Of a stretch of DNA of 64,000 bases, positions 56,301 to 64,000 are shown piece by piece. The stretch comes from Bog-257 sp963805985 (GTDB taxonomy: Bacteria; Acidobacteriota; Terriglobia; Terriglobales; Acidobacteriaceae), in assembly GCA_963805985.1 (NCBI GenBank), contig CAWDWG010000004.1:62001-126000 (forward strand), in the 5' to 3' direction. The number at the start of each line of letters is the position of its first letter. Position 1 is the stretch's first letter. The translations under genes and the position numbers were made by a program. The notes under the pieces were generated by a model. It had not been told where the DNA came from, did no database searches, and worked only from the letters and a program-made list of their open reading frames with translations.

Positions 56301-58634
56301 ATGATCGACACCACGATCTCGCACTACCGCATCGTCGAGAAGCTCGGTGGCGGTGGCATGGGTGTTGTGTACAAGGCTGAGGACACCGAGCTGGGCCGCT
56401 TCGTCGCCCTCAAATTCTTGCCCGATGAACTTTCGAAGGACCCGGCAGCCCTGGAACGCTTTCGCCGGGAGGCACGTGCAGCGTCGGCTCTCAACCATCC
56501 CAATATTTGCACCATCTACGAAGTCGGCAAACACGGTGAGCAGTCGTTCATCGCCATGGAGTTTCTGGACGGCGTAACGCTGAAGCATCTCATCGCGGGA
56601 AAGCCGTTGGACACCGAGACGGTGCTTGCGCTGGCCATTGAGATTGCTGACGGATTGGATGCCGCGCATTCAGAAGGGATCATCCACCGCGACATCAAAC
56701 CCGCCAACATTTTTGTCACCAAGCGTGGTCACGCCAAGATTCTCGATTTCGGTCTAGCAAAGGTCGCGCCCACAGCTAGTTCGTCGAACAAAATGGTGGC
56801 CGTTAGCACGATGCCCACGGACGAACAGCACCTGACCAGCCCAGGTTCTACGCTGGGCACAGTCGCTTATATGTCGCCGGAGCAGGCACGCGGCAAAGAA
56901 CTGGATGCGAGGAGCGATTTGTTCTCCTTCGGGGCAGTGTTGTATGAGATGACGACGGGTACACTGCCATTCCGCGGAGAGAGTTCTGCAGTCATCTTCA
57001 AAGCCATTCTAGATGGGGCGCCAACCTCGGCGGTGCGGCTGAATCCTGAAGTGCCAGCCGATCTGGAACGCATCATCCACAAGGCTCTGGAGAAGGACCG
57101 GGATTTGCGTTACCAGCATGCGTCCGAAATGCGAGCGGACCTCAAGCGGCTGAGTCGGGAAACGGAATCGGGAAAATCTGCTGCTGTATCGCCAGTAAGC
57201 CCAAGCACTTCAACCCGCAAGGTTTGGCTCGCTGCAATTGTCATCCTGCTCATCGTCCTGGCGGCGGCTGGGATTTGGTACTGGCGCAGCAAGACCACCG
57301 CACCGCAAATCACTTCCATCGCCGTGCTGCCCTTCGTCAACGCCACGTCTGATGCGAACAACGAATATCTTAGCGATGGCTTGACCGAAAGCCTGATCGG
57401 CACGCTGTCGCAGCTGCCGAACATCAAAGTCATGGCCCGCAGCACAGTCTTCCGCTTCAAAGGAAAGGAAGACGACCCGCGCCAGATTGGCCAGATGCTG
57501 AAGGTGGGCGCCGTTCTCATGGGACGGGTCACGCAGCATGGCGACGAAGTGAGTGTCGAGGCCGACCTGGTCAATACAGCCGATGGCACAGAGCTGTGGG
57601 GCTCGCACTATACCCGCAAGCTGGCCGACGTCACCGAAGTGCAAAGCGAAATCACGCGCGACATTTCCAATAGCTTGCGAATTCACCTGACCGGCAATGA
57701 AGAACAACGGTTGGGGCGCGCCGGAACCACGAACCCGGAAGCTTACCGGCTATACCTGGAAGGGCGCCAGCTCTGGTATGGGCGAACCGGGGCGGGCATC
57801 CAGAAAAGTATCGACTTGTTCCAGCAGGCGATCGCCGCTGACGCTAACTACGCGCTCGCCTACTCCGGGCTTGCGGACTCCTATAACATTGCCCCCAGCT
57901 ATACTCCAATCCCATCGAAGCAGGCGGAACTGCTGGCCGACGAAGCCGCTGGCAAAGCTGTCGAACTCGATGACACACTGCCGGAGGCCCATACCGCGCG
58001 CGCCATCGCGCTGGCGAATGAGTGGAAATGGAAAGAGGCCGAGTCCGAATTTCGCCGTGCCATTGAGTTAAACCCCAACAGCGCCGCCGCCCATTATTTC
58101 TATGCCATGACCTATCTTGCTCCACAAAACCGCAACGACGAGGCGCTGGAACAGTATCGAATTGCTTTATCGCTCGACCCGCTTTCCTCGATCGTCAACG
58201 CAAACTACGCCCTGATGTTGCTGCAGGCCCGGCGCTATCCCGAATCGCTGGCGCAATTTCAGAAAGTTCTCGCGCGGGATCCAAACTTTCCTCCGGCGCA
58301 TTACAAGCTATCGCAGCTGTACGCCAACACCGGCCGCTTTGCGGATGCGGTGAACGAAATCCGGCACATAATACCGAAGCCGATCTCCGCGAGCCCCGAC
58401 GCCAACGGCTATCTCGCCCTCACCCTGGCGATGGATGACTCGGATCGCTCGGCCGCCGTGGCCGTCGCTGCCGCGCTCGCTGGAGATCGCAAGCAGGCAT
58501 TCGAATATCTGGAGAAAGCCTACTCGGACGGAGACAGCGAACTACTTTTCGTCATTCGCTTCCCCGCGATGGATCCGCTTCGCTCCGATCCCCGCTTCAA
58601 AGACCTGTTGCGCCGCCTCGGACTTCCCGAGTAG
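56301..58634 (+). CDS. Membrane Ser/Thr protein kinase with TolB-like and TPR domains
   Basis: 777 residues. The Hanks-type kinase (residues ~8-265) has the glycine loop LGGGGMGVVYKAED, catalytic Lys in VALKFL, HRDIKPANI and DFGLAK, with APE-like SPEQARG, so it should be active. A single TM (AAIVILLIVLAAAGIWYW, ~315-333) places a TolB-like domain (AVLPFVNATSD, SDGLTESLIGTLSQ) and about 300 residues of TPRs outside the cytoplasm. This layout is common in Acidobacteriota as a sensor kinase. Targets are not visible. Its C-terminus matches the remnant at 55735, pointing to a former tandem pair. Confidence 0.92.
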   Translation: MIDTTISHYRIVEKLGGGGMGVVYKAEDTELGRFVALKFLPDELSKDPAALERFRREARAASALNHPNICTIYEVGKHGEQSFIAMEFLDGVTLKHLIAGKPLDTETVLALAIEIADGLDAAHSEGIIHRDIKPANIFVTKRGHAKILDFGLAKVAPTASSSNKMVAVSTMPTDEQHLTSPGSTLGTVAYMSPEQARGKELDARSDLFSFGAVLYEMTTGTLPFRGESSAVIFKAILDGAPTSAVRLNPEVPADLERIIHKALEKDRDLRYQHASEMRADLKRLSRETESGKSAAVSPVSPSTSTRKVWLAAIVILLIVLAAAGIWYWRSKTTAPQITSIAVLPFVNATSDANNEYLSDGLTESLIGTLSQLPNIKVMARSTVFRFKGKEDDPRQIGQMLKVGAVLMGRVTQHGDEVSVEADLVNTADGTELWGSHYTRKLADVTEVQSEITRDISNSLRIHLTGNEEQRLGRAGTTNPEAYRLYLEGRQLWYGRTGAGIQKSIDLFQQAIAADANYALAYSGLADSYNIAPSYTPIPSKQAELLADEAAGKAVELDDTLPEAHTARAIALANEWKWKEAESEFRRAIELNPNSAAAHYFYAMTYLAPQNRNDEALEQYRIALSLDPLSSIVNANYALMLLQARRYPESLAQFQKVLARDPNFPPAHYKLSQLYANTGRFADAVNEIRHIIPKPISASPDANGYLALTLAMDDSDRSAAVAVAAALAGDRKQAFEYLEKAYSDGDSELLFVIRFPAMDPLRSDPRFKDLLRRLGLPE

Positions 58635-58951
58635 GGCTATACCCAATCGGAAAGCGGATCGGCGATCGGCGCGAATCCGCCTTCCCGAAGATTGTTCAGA
58701 AGTCCCTATGGGAAGTTTCATGCCTAGTTGGGTTTCTTACCCAATGGTCCAGGCGACATCGCGGAGCCCGAACCGCTGGGTCTTGCTAAGATGTGCCTGA
58801 GATTGGGCTTGATCGCTTACTCGCGAAATGGGTATTCATCAGCAGTCATCGTCGCCAGGAGGCTTTAAGCACTGCTCATTTGATGACTTGCCCGTTGCGA
58901 TAGGCCGGTCTCAAGCTGGCAATCGGCGGCGGGCCACAGTACCAAGGCGGC
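58635..58951. other. Intergenic region between the kinase and the RsbW-like gene
   Basis: About 317 bases without a gene. It contains the downstream copy of the hairpin repeat at 58711-58744. Confidence 0.5.
58711..58744. repeat. Hairpin repeat, copy downstream of the kinase gene
   Basis: GGAAGTTTCATGCCTAGTTG and a TTGGGT / ACCCAA stem, the partner of the copy at 56113-56145. The pair brackets the kinase gene in the same orientation. Confidence 0.65.
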
Positions 58952-59392
58952 TCAGTATTTCCACATCCTGATTTGGCTTCCGTTGTCCTCGAACGAGACG
59001 TTATCCATCAGTTGGCGAATCAGGTATATTCCCCGGCCATGGTCTTCGTAGAGATGATCGGCCGTCATGGGGTTGGGAAGTTGGGTTGGCGAATAACCAG
59101 GTCCTGGGTCGCTCACGACGATCAAGATGCGACCACTTGCATACTGCTCAAGACGGCATCGAACCTCTTTGGATGGGTCGTTCTTGCAGCCGTGAACTAT
59201 CGCATTGGCCAACGCCTCCTGGACCGCCAGGATGATGTCCAATTGCTTTTCTTCGGGAATCTGCAGCTGCTGTAGCTTGGCGGAGATGCTATCCGTCGCC
59301 GCGGAAATGGCGTGGACTTCGCCTGGCAGGCGAAGCTCGAATGTGTTGGTCACTGGACCGGGCTGGCCGATCGCGCCGGCCTCAAAAGACAT
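58952..59392 (-). CDS. RsbW-type anti-sigma factor / ATP-binding serine kinase
   Basis: 146 residues of the GHKL HATPase fold: N box QEALANAIVHGC, G1 DPGPGYSP, and G2 HGRGIYLIRQLMD. RsbW-type proteins bind a sigma factor and phosphorylate a STAS antagonist. Its start lies 42 bases after the STAS gene on the same strand, so the two form a partner-switching operon. No cognate sigma factor is adjacent. Confidence 0.88.
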   Translation of the reverse strand: MSFEAGAIGQPGPVTNTFELRLPGEVHAISAATDSISAKLQQLQIPEEKQLDIILAVQEALANAIVHGCKNDPSKEVRCRLEQYASGRILIVVSDPGPGYSPTQLPNPMTADHLYEDHGRGIYLIRQLMDNVSFEDNGSQIRMWKY

Positions 59393-59434
59393 GGAGCCTC
59401 ATGGAATTCTTCCCGATTCTTATCGATCCTGAGA

Positions 59435-59773
59435 TCAACTGAACGACGCGACTGCCTGGTCGTCGTCTTCATAAACATCGAACAGGCCAAGCACTCCCAC
59501 CACGCGCAAGGTTTTTTGCGCGAAGCTGGAAAGGTTCACCAGCTTGACGTTTCCTCCTCGCTTCTTCGCCGAGGTAAGAAATCGCACCAGTACACCGATG
59601 CCGCTGGAGTCGATCATCGGCACTTCCGACAAGTTGATGACGAAGCGCGTGTCACCCTCCGCCAATGACTCGCTGATCGTGCGCTGCAGGTCGTCGACCG
59701 CGTCCCCCAGACGAAGCTGCCCTTTCAATTGGAGCACCTGCACCTGCGATCGCTTGCGAACATTAATATCCAA
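59435..59773 (-). CDS. STAS-domain anti-anti-sigma factor
   Basis: 112 residues. The STAS site VPMIDSSGIGVLVRF has its phosphorylatable serines, and the fold is complete from VQVLQLKGQL to LFDVYEDDDQAV. It starts at a TTG 59773 with AGGAGG 5 bases upstream. First gene of the pair with the RsbW-like kinase. Confidence 0.88.
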   Translation of the reverse strand: MDINVRKRSQVQVLQLKGQLRLGDAVDDLQRTISESLAEGDTRFVINLSEVPMIDSSGIGVLVRFLTSAKKRGGNVKLVNLSSFAQKTLRVVGVLGLFDVYEDDDQAVASFS

Positions 59774-60093
59774 CCTACCCTCCTAGGGTAACCTTCAGAG
59801 AAGCCTTGGCCGATGCCGCTTACCCTATGACGAAGATGACGGATTGGCAAGCGTATTTTGCTGCTTGAGTAGTCCACGCCAGGGGCTCGGCATGTGTTCC
59901 GGCCTCCTTGTCGGCTGCCACAGAATTCCCATTGGATGAAAAATTAAACTGTAGGATTTAAAAAACAATGGCATAATGCCTTCGACCTCCAATATCCGAG
60001 CAAGCCCGTGACTATCTGGCGGGCGCAGAGTTCCCGGACCCGACCAGCGCTTTAACTTGGGCGCCTGTTGCGGAACCTGATTGGAAACACCCC
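59774..60093. other. Divergent promoter region
   Basis: About 320 bases between the STAS gene and the sigma-54 activator gene. An AT-rich patch near 59935-59975 (GATGAAAAATTAAACTGTAG) is the likeliest promoter area. No gene is visible. Confidence 0.45.
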
Positions 60094-61503
60094 ATGCCGA
60101 GCACCGACAGCGAGCATCGGCCCTCTCAGTTCAGCGTCATCATCGTGACCACTGACGAATCTATCGGGCCAGAGGCTGAGTTGTGTCTTTCTGCTGAATA
60201 CGACCTGCACATCTTGCCGACTTGGGATGAATTGATCGCGCGCGTGAGAAAGCACCCGCCCCACGCCGTCATCATAGATATCGATGTGGTTGGTGAACGC
60301 CCGGATGAGGGACTGGCGGCTACTGCCGAGTTGCGTTCGCTGCTGCCTGATCTGCTGCTGGCGGCGTTGACCCGCTCGCACAGCAAAGCCCTTCGTCACA
60401 AGGCAATGGATGCCACCGTCGATGAGTACTTTGTCGCCCCGATCAACTTCGAAGAGGTCCGGATTGTGCTCGGACGGGCGCTGGAAAGGCGCTGGGCAGA
60501 GATCGAATACCGTGAACGGCTAGGCGCCAAGGCCGAGCAGACATCGTACGGCGAACTAATTGGCGCCAGCGAACCAATACGCCTGGTATACGACGCAATT
60601 CGACGTGTCGCCGATAGCAGCAGCACGGTGATGATCCGAGGCGAGAGTGGCACGGGCAAGGAACTTGTTGCTCGCGCCATCGTGTCGCTGGGCTCACGAT
60701 CCGAGAAGCCCTTTATCAGCATTAACTGTGCGGCGTTGCCTGAGAACCTGATTGAGGCGGAGCTGTTCGGGCACGAAAAGGGAGCCTTCACCGATGCCAG
60801 GGCGGCCCGTGCCGGCCACATCGAACTGGCACACACCGGCACTTTGTTTCTCGATGAGATCGCCACTCTGGGCTTGGCTTTGCAGACGAAGCTGCTGCGC
60901 GTTCTTGAGGACCGCGTGGTAACTCGCATCGGCGGCAACGCGGCTAAGAAGATCGACTTCCGCCTGATTACGGCCACCCATGAAGACCTTGAGGCCATGG
61001 TCCAGGTCGGTCGCTTTCGTGAAGACTTGTACTACCGAATCAACGTGGTGCCGATCGCATTGCCGCCCCTGCGCGAAAGAGCAGGAGATGTGCCATTGCT
61101 TATCGAGCACTTCCTGCGCATCTACTGCGCGGAGAACGGAGCACCGCTGAAGCGGGTGGCTCCGGACGTTATGCAGGTGTTGGAGGAAGATCCGTGGCCG
61201 GGCAATGTGCGAGAGCTCGAGAATCTGGCGCAACGGCTGGTGCTCATGGTGGATGGGCCCCTGATCAAGATGCAACATCTGCCCCAGCGGATCCTGTACC
61301 ACAGCACCACCTCACAGGAGGCGCTCCTTATTCCCGACCAGGGCGTGCAGTTCGACGAGGAAATCGCCAGAATCGAAGTCGCGTATCTGCATGCCGCACT
61401 GCGGCGGAGCAGCGGGAACAAGGTGGAAGCAGCCCGCTTACTGCACATTGATAAGCAGAGAATGCACTATCTTTGCCGAAAATATCAGATCGCCAGGACA
61501 TGA
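60094..61503 (+). CDS. Sigma-54-dependent activator with degenerate receiver domain
   Basis: 469 residues. Residues ~8-130 form a receiver-like domain, but it is atypical: the acidic pocket reads VTTDES, the phospho-acceptor region AVIIDIDVVG, and the conserved Lys of the KP motif is Ala (YFVAPINF). Phosphorylation is therefore doubtful. The AAA+ domain has Walker A GESGTGKE and Walker B GTLFLDEIA, with the sigma-54 contact loop GAFTDA in place of GAFTGA. A Fis-type helix-turn-helix (NKVEAARLLHIDKQRM) ends the protein. A sigma-54-type promoter lies 144 bases downstream, before a repeat-protein gene. Confidence 0.9.
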   Translation: MPSTDSEHRPSQFSVIIVTTDESIGPEAELCLSAEYDLHILPTWDELIARVRKHPPHAVIIDIDVVGERPDEGLAATAELRSLLPDLLLAALTRSHSKALRHKAMDATVDEYFVAPINFEEVRIVLGRALERRWAEIEYRERLGAKAEQTSYGELIGASEPIRLVYDAIRRVADSSSTVMIRGESGTGKELVARAIVSLGSRSEKPFISINCAALPENLIEAELFGHEKGAFTDARAARAGHIELAHTGTLFLDEIATLGLALQTKLLRVLEDRVVTRIGGNAAKKIDFRLITATHEDLEAMVQVGRFREDLYYRINVVPIALPPLRERAGDVPLLIEHFLRIYCAENGAPLKRVAPDVMQVLEEDPWPGNVRELENLAQRLVLMVDGPLIKMQHLPQRILYHSTTSQEALLIPDQGVQFDEEIARIEVAYLHAALRRSSGNKVEAARLLHIDKQRMHYLCRKYQIART

Positions 61504-61646
61504 AAATTTGGTCTCGACAACCGGGGAGATGATTTTTTGATTTAGCCGAGATTGATTTTTAATCTCTTTTCTCAGCGGACCAGATGCCGCGCGTTGCAAG
61601 TTACTGAAAACACGTAGCCCCATCCGTCTATCCTGTCGTCTACAGT

Positions 61647-61663
61647 TTGGAACTCATTTTGCA
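61647..61663 (+). promoter_or_regulatory. Sigma-54 (-24/-12) promoter of the repeat-protein gene
   Basis: TTGGAACTCATTTTGCA has the invariant GG and GC separated by exactly 10 bases and keeps the TTGCA -12 box. The start of transcription would be near 61674, about 60 bases before the ATG of the repeat-protein gene. Confidence 0.65.
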
Positions 61664-61732
61664 ATATCCAAGTACGTCGCCTCGAGCGGTTTCCAAGCCG
61701 CAGTCGACAGAAGCAGCTAAAAGGAGATCCGC

Positions 61733-62035
61733 ATGTCAGTGCAGAAGAAATCGCTCATCACGCAGCGAACAGCCGCTCAGAAGGCCATCCTGGCAACCCC
61801 GACAACCTCCGCAGCCGTCAAGCCGGCCATCCGCGCCGCTATAAGGCCGGCCGTTCGCGCCGCTGTAAAGCCGGCCGTACGTGCAGCCATAAAGCCTGCC
61901 GTTCGCGCCGCTGTGAAGCCGGCCGTTCGTGCTGCTGTAAGACCGGCCGTTCGCGCTGCGGTGAAGCCTGCGGTTCGCGCCGCTGTGAGACCGGCGGTTC
62001 GCGCTGCCGTAAAGCCGGCCATTCGCGCGCTGTAA
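61733..62035 (+). CDS. Basic Ala/Pro/Val repeat protein (nine 8-residue repeats)
   Basis: 100 residues. The first 27 residues (MSVQKKSLITQRTAAQKAIL, then ATPTTSA) are followed by nine tandem units of A[VI][KR]PA[VI]RA and a final Leu. Every unit has two basic residues and a proline, so the protein is strongly cationic and probably extended. It resembles in composition AlgP and histone-H1-like KPAA-repeat proteins, which bind nucleic acid, but the period and hydrophobic positions differ. AAGGAG lies 8 bases before the ATG, a sigma-54-type promoter lies upstream, and a hairpin terminator follows. No homologue is recognised. Confidence 0.72.
   Translation: MSVQKKSLITQRTAAQKAILATPTTSAAVKPAIRAAIRPAVRAAVKPAVRAAIKPAVRAAVKPAVRAAVRPAVRAAVKPAVRAAVRPAVRAAVKPAIRAL
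61814..62029 (+). repeat. 24-bp coding tandem repeat, nine copies
   Basis: Nine head-to-tail 24-bp units, each encoding A[VI][KR]PA[VI]RA. Synonymous changes separate the copies while the protein pattern is kept, which suggests selection on the protein. Confidence 0.9.
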
Positions 62036-62100
62036 GTGTCCGACATCCGAAGCCGTAGCAATGTGTAGCTGAACAGGCTTCCCCTATCTCACTTCGTCGA

Positions 62101-62127
62101 AGGTCCTGTGAACACAGGACCTTTTTC
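62101..62127 (+). terminator. Intrinsic terminator after the repeat-protein gene
   Basis: GGTCCTG / CAGGACC stem with a short loop followed by TTTTTCC, 66 bases past the stop codon. The convergent M50-HlyD gene ends just beyond. Confidence 0.85.
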
Positions 62128-62156
62128 CATGTTCGCAATGTTCGCAAGCGAGTCGG

Positions 62157-64000
62157 TTACCACAATCGCCGCAGGACCAGATCGCGGCCAAATCTCGCCA
62201 TCATATCTGCCAGGCTGCGACGACGGACGAACAGTTTGGCTGTGCCGGTCATGCCGTCGCGCAGCGTCCCATCGTTTTGCAGATGTACAAATCCCAGATA
62301 GAAGGGCGGCGGCACAATGCCACTCAGCTGGTCTTTCTCGGCGAGGCTGGGATCGATTTCAGCAGAGAGTGGTGCGATGGAGGCCAGCGTGCCGGAAATG
62401 GGTAGGATCTGTGACGCTACCTGCAGCCTGGCACGGGTTCCGATGCGCACATCCCGAATGTCGTACTCCGGAATGTAAATCCGGGCGGTCATCGTATTCA
62501 GGTCTGCAACCTCGGCGATAGTAGTACCTGCCGGCACGAAGCTCCCCAGCAGATCGGTTAAGTTCGGAGTCAAGACCACTCCTGCGATAGGACTCACCAA
62601 ATCCAATTGCCTTAAGTGACTGGATAAGATTTGCTGGCGCTCGGCTGACTCGTCCCGCTCATGGTCAGCGCGTCCTACATCGGCGTAGTGGAGGTTGGCA
62701 GTGATGGCGCGCGACGAGGCTTGGCGAAAGCCGGCATTGGCCGCGGCTGCATCCGATTCCAATGAAAGATTGCGCAGTTTCACCAGCGGCGCGCCGGACG
62801 TGACCGTTTGGTTCTCGCCGGCCAGCACCTCCACAACGACGCCCGGTACTTCGGCGCGGACGATGGCGCGGTGGGAAGGCTCCAGAGTGAAGCGGGCCTC
62901 GACGAAGTCCGGCCACAGAGGCACGAACAAAACGGCCAGCGCCACAGCGGAGCAGATGACGACCCGGGCCGGTGTGAACCAGGCGTTCACGCGATCCTTC
63001 TTGTCCAGGTAGACGTCTTTCATAAATCTCACCAGCTTTCGAATCCGCGACCGGAAGATGAGAAACGCGACTCCCAGTGCAGGGAGCCACGCATATTCCG
63101 GGGTGAAAGAACGCAGCACGTGATAGAGGAAAATCACGACTGCCCCAATCAGCACATAGCCATAAATCCCCGAAAATAGCGCGTACAAGATGTAGAGAAC
63201 GCGACGACGCCGGGGGACGTACTCCACTTCCACGGGCAGAAAGAAGAGATTCCGCTTTACCCACTCCGAAACGTACAGCGTGGAGCGCTCCTTGAGGTCA
63301 CCCTCACCCACGATCTCAGAGAACATGTAATAGCCATCAAGCTTGATAAGCGGATTCAGATTTACCAGGGTCACTCCTATGCCCGAAACCATAATGACCT
63401 TGTAGGCAAAATCATGAACCCCCATCCCCGGAGCTGTAGTCCACCAGACTACGGTGGCAATGAAGCAGATGACCAGGTCGGCCCAGATGCCGGCGGCGAT
63501 GGTGAACAGGCGGGCCCGACGTTCTCCGACCACCCATATCTGCGTGACATCGCAGACGAAGGTGGGCGCGAAGTACATCAACAGGAATTCCATTTTTTCC
63601 ACGTTGCCGCCAAAATGCTTGCAGGTCATGCCGTGTGCGGATTCGTGGACGAACGCCATCGCTCCGAAGAGGAACCAGAATTCCACCAGATCCCAAACCG
63701 TCTTCTCGGTGAAGTTGTAGAAGCGGAAACTGTCGTACCAGATTTCGTTCAGCTTGCCGAGCCACATCCAGCCCATCACGCCGAAGCAAGCCAGCGTCAG
63801 CAAAGTGAACCAGGGCGTGTAGATGAACCTGACGTGCGGCTCCAGCCGCGTCAGGTAGTCATCGGCGTGCGGCCATTTGTGCAGCGTGATATCGGTGATG
63901 TCGGAAAATCCGAAGCGCTTTCTTCTGTGCCGCTGCTCGCCAAGTTTTTCCTTCAGCGTAATGCTCTTCTCCATCGGCGTGCGATAGAGAAGATCCGTCT
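62157..64000 (-). CDS. M50 metalloprotease-HlyD adaptor fusion, 5' end outside the window
   Basis: At least 605 residues. The frame has no stop between ATG 63974 and the window end, and the residues before it (DLLYRTP) read as coding, so the start is probably beyond 64000. The N-terminal half is a polytopic M50 zinc protease with HESAHG (active-site HExxH), and NLNPLIKLDGYYMF gives the third ligand. The C-terminal half is a HlyD-type adaptor with a biotinyl-lipoyl-like segment (AEVPGVVVEVLAGENQTV) and LVSPIAGVVLTPN. Such fusions accompany export and maturation of ribosomal peptides. The neighbouring repeat-protein gene is convergent; a link between them is speculative. Confidence 0.82.
   Translation of the reverse strand, partial: TDLLYRTPMEKSITLKEKLGEQRHRRKRFGFSDITDITLHKWPHADDYLTRLEPHVRFIYTPWFTLLTLACFGVMGWMWLGKLNEIWYDSFRFYNFTEKTVWDLVEFWFLFGAMAFVHESAHGMTCKHFGGNVEKMEFLLMYFAPTFVCDVTQIWVVGERRARLFTIAAGIWADLVICFIATVVWWTTAPGMGVHDFAYKVIMVSGIGVTLVNLNPLIKLDGYYMFSEIVGEGDLKERSTLYVSEWVKRNLFFLPVEVEYVPRRRRVLYILYALFSGIYGYVLIGAVVIFLYHVLRSFTPEYAWLPALGVAFLIFRSRIRKLVRFMKDVYLDKKDRVNAWFTPARVVICSAVALAVLFVPLWPDFVEARFTLEPSHRAIVRAEVPGVVVEVLAGENQTVTSGAPLVKLRNLSLESDAAAANAGFRQASSRAITANLHYADVGRADHERDESAERQQILSSHLRQLDLVSPIAGVVLTPNLTDLLGSFVPAGTTIAEVADLNTMTARIYIPEYDIRDVRIGTRARLQVASQILPISGTLASIAPLSAEIDPSLAEKDQLSGIVPPPFYLGFVHLQNDGTLRDGMTGTAKLFVRRRSLADMMARFGRDLVLRRLW

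Noticed and set aside
61777..62061. Minus-strand repeat frame opposite the basic repeat protein
   Set aside because: It mirrors the 24-bp repeat. The plus frame has the ribosome binding site, sigma-54-type promoter and terminator.

Overview
The window looks like a chromosomal segment of a soil-type Acidobacteriota bacterium (Koribacter/Terriglobia-like). This is inferred from gene content, not from a marker gene: GC-rich coding sequence, an ADOP-type FtsX/MacB permease, a Ser/Thr kinase with TolB-like and TPR regions, an ECF42 sigma locus with several YCII (DGPF) proteins, DPP III-like and M61/M1 peptidases, BBP2-like porins beside kdp, and a collagen/DNRLRE surface protein. There is no rRNA, CRISPR array, recognisable IS or prophage. 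Two tRNAs are present: Gly-CCC and Glu-TTC.

Layout. 1-3.4 kb: a large frameshifted surface protein (DNRLRE end, three collagen-like blocks, three CBM5/12-like modules, YadA-head-like repeats) and decayed sequence. 3.4-8.8 kb: a minus-strand lipid cluster with a GntR regulator, an LplT-PlsC-acyl-ACP synthetase triple fusion and a ceramidase-like membrane protein. 9.1-17.5 kb: katG, a PerR-type Fur regulator with its own 7-1-7 box, DPP III, patatin, GNAT and a secreted beta-propeller-like protein. 17.7-25.5 kb: a sulfotransferase-like protein, a Tat phosphoesterase, and a tightly coupled four-gene operon that matches, enzyme by enzyme, the phosphoramidate pathway of Campylobacter jejuni capsule (Cj1415-Cj1418 plus a methyltransferase). 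25.8-36 kb: a KdpE-like regulator, two outer-membrane porins and kdpFABC, with kdpA broken by one base. 36-38.7 kb: an ECF42 sigma factor and three YCII proteins with two copies of the same promoter motif. 38.8-47 kb: a SpoIIE phosphatase, a secreted Ntn-hydrolase-like protein, a zinc ribbon, a STAS protein, an M61 peptidase, an esterase-TPR protein and a TonB-C protein. 47.4-54 kb: an M1 aminopeptidase, an ADOP permease and an MFS transporter. 54-56 kb: tRNAs and gene remnants. 56.3-64 kb: a Ser/Thr kinase, an RsbW/STAS pair, a sigma-54 activator with a degenerate receiver, a sigma-54-type promoter driving a 9 x 8-residue A[VI][KR]PA[VI]RA repeat protein, and an M50-HlyD fusion cut by the window end.

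The most exciting system is the 20.4-25.5 kb operon. A CysC-type kinase fused to a PEP-synthase-like glutamine kinase, a class I glutaminase-type hydrolase and a nucleotidyltransferase overlap by ATGA and are followed by a methyltransferase. This predicts synthesis of an activated cytidine diphosphoramidate, and hence P-N-modified glycans or metabolites, in an acidobacterium. The nearby sulfotransferase-like protein is a candidate final transferase. A second candidate system is the sigma-54 activator, promoter and basic repeat protein at 60-62 kb.

Several genes carry frameshifts (left-edge surface protein, kdpA, the 54.2 kb small secreted protein). From one sequence I cannot separate true decay from assembly error.
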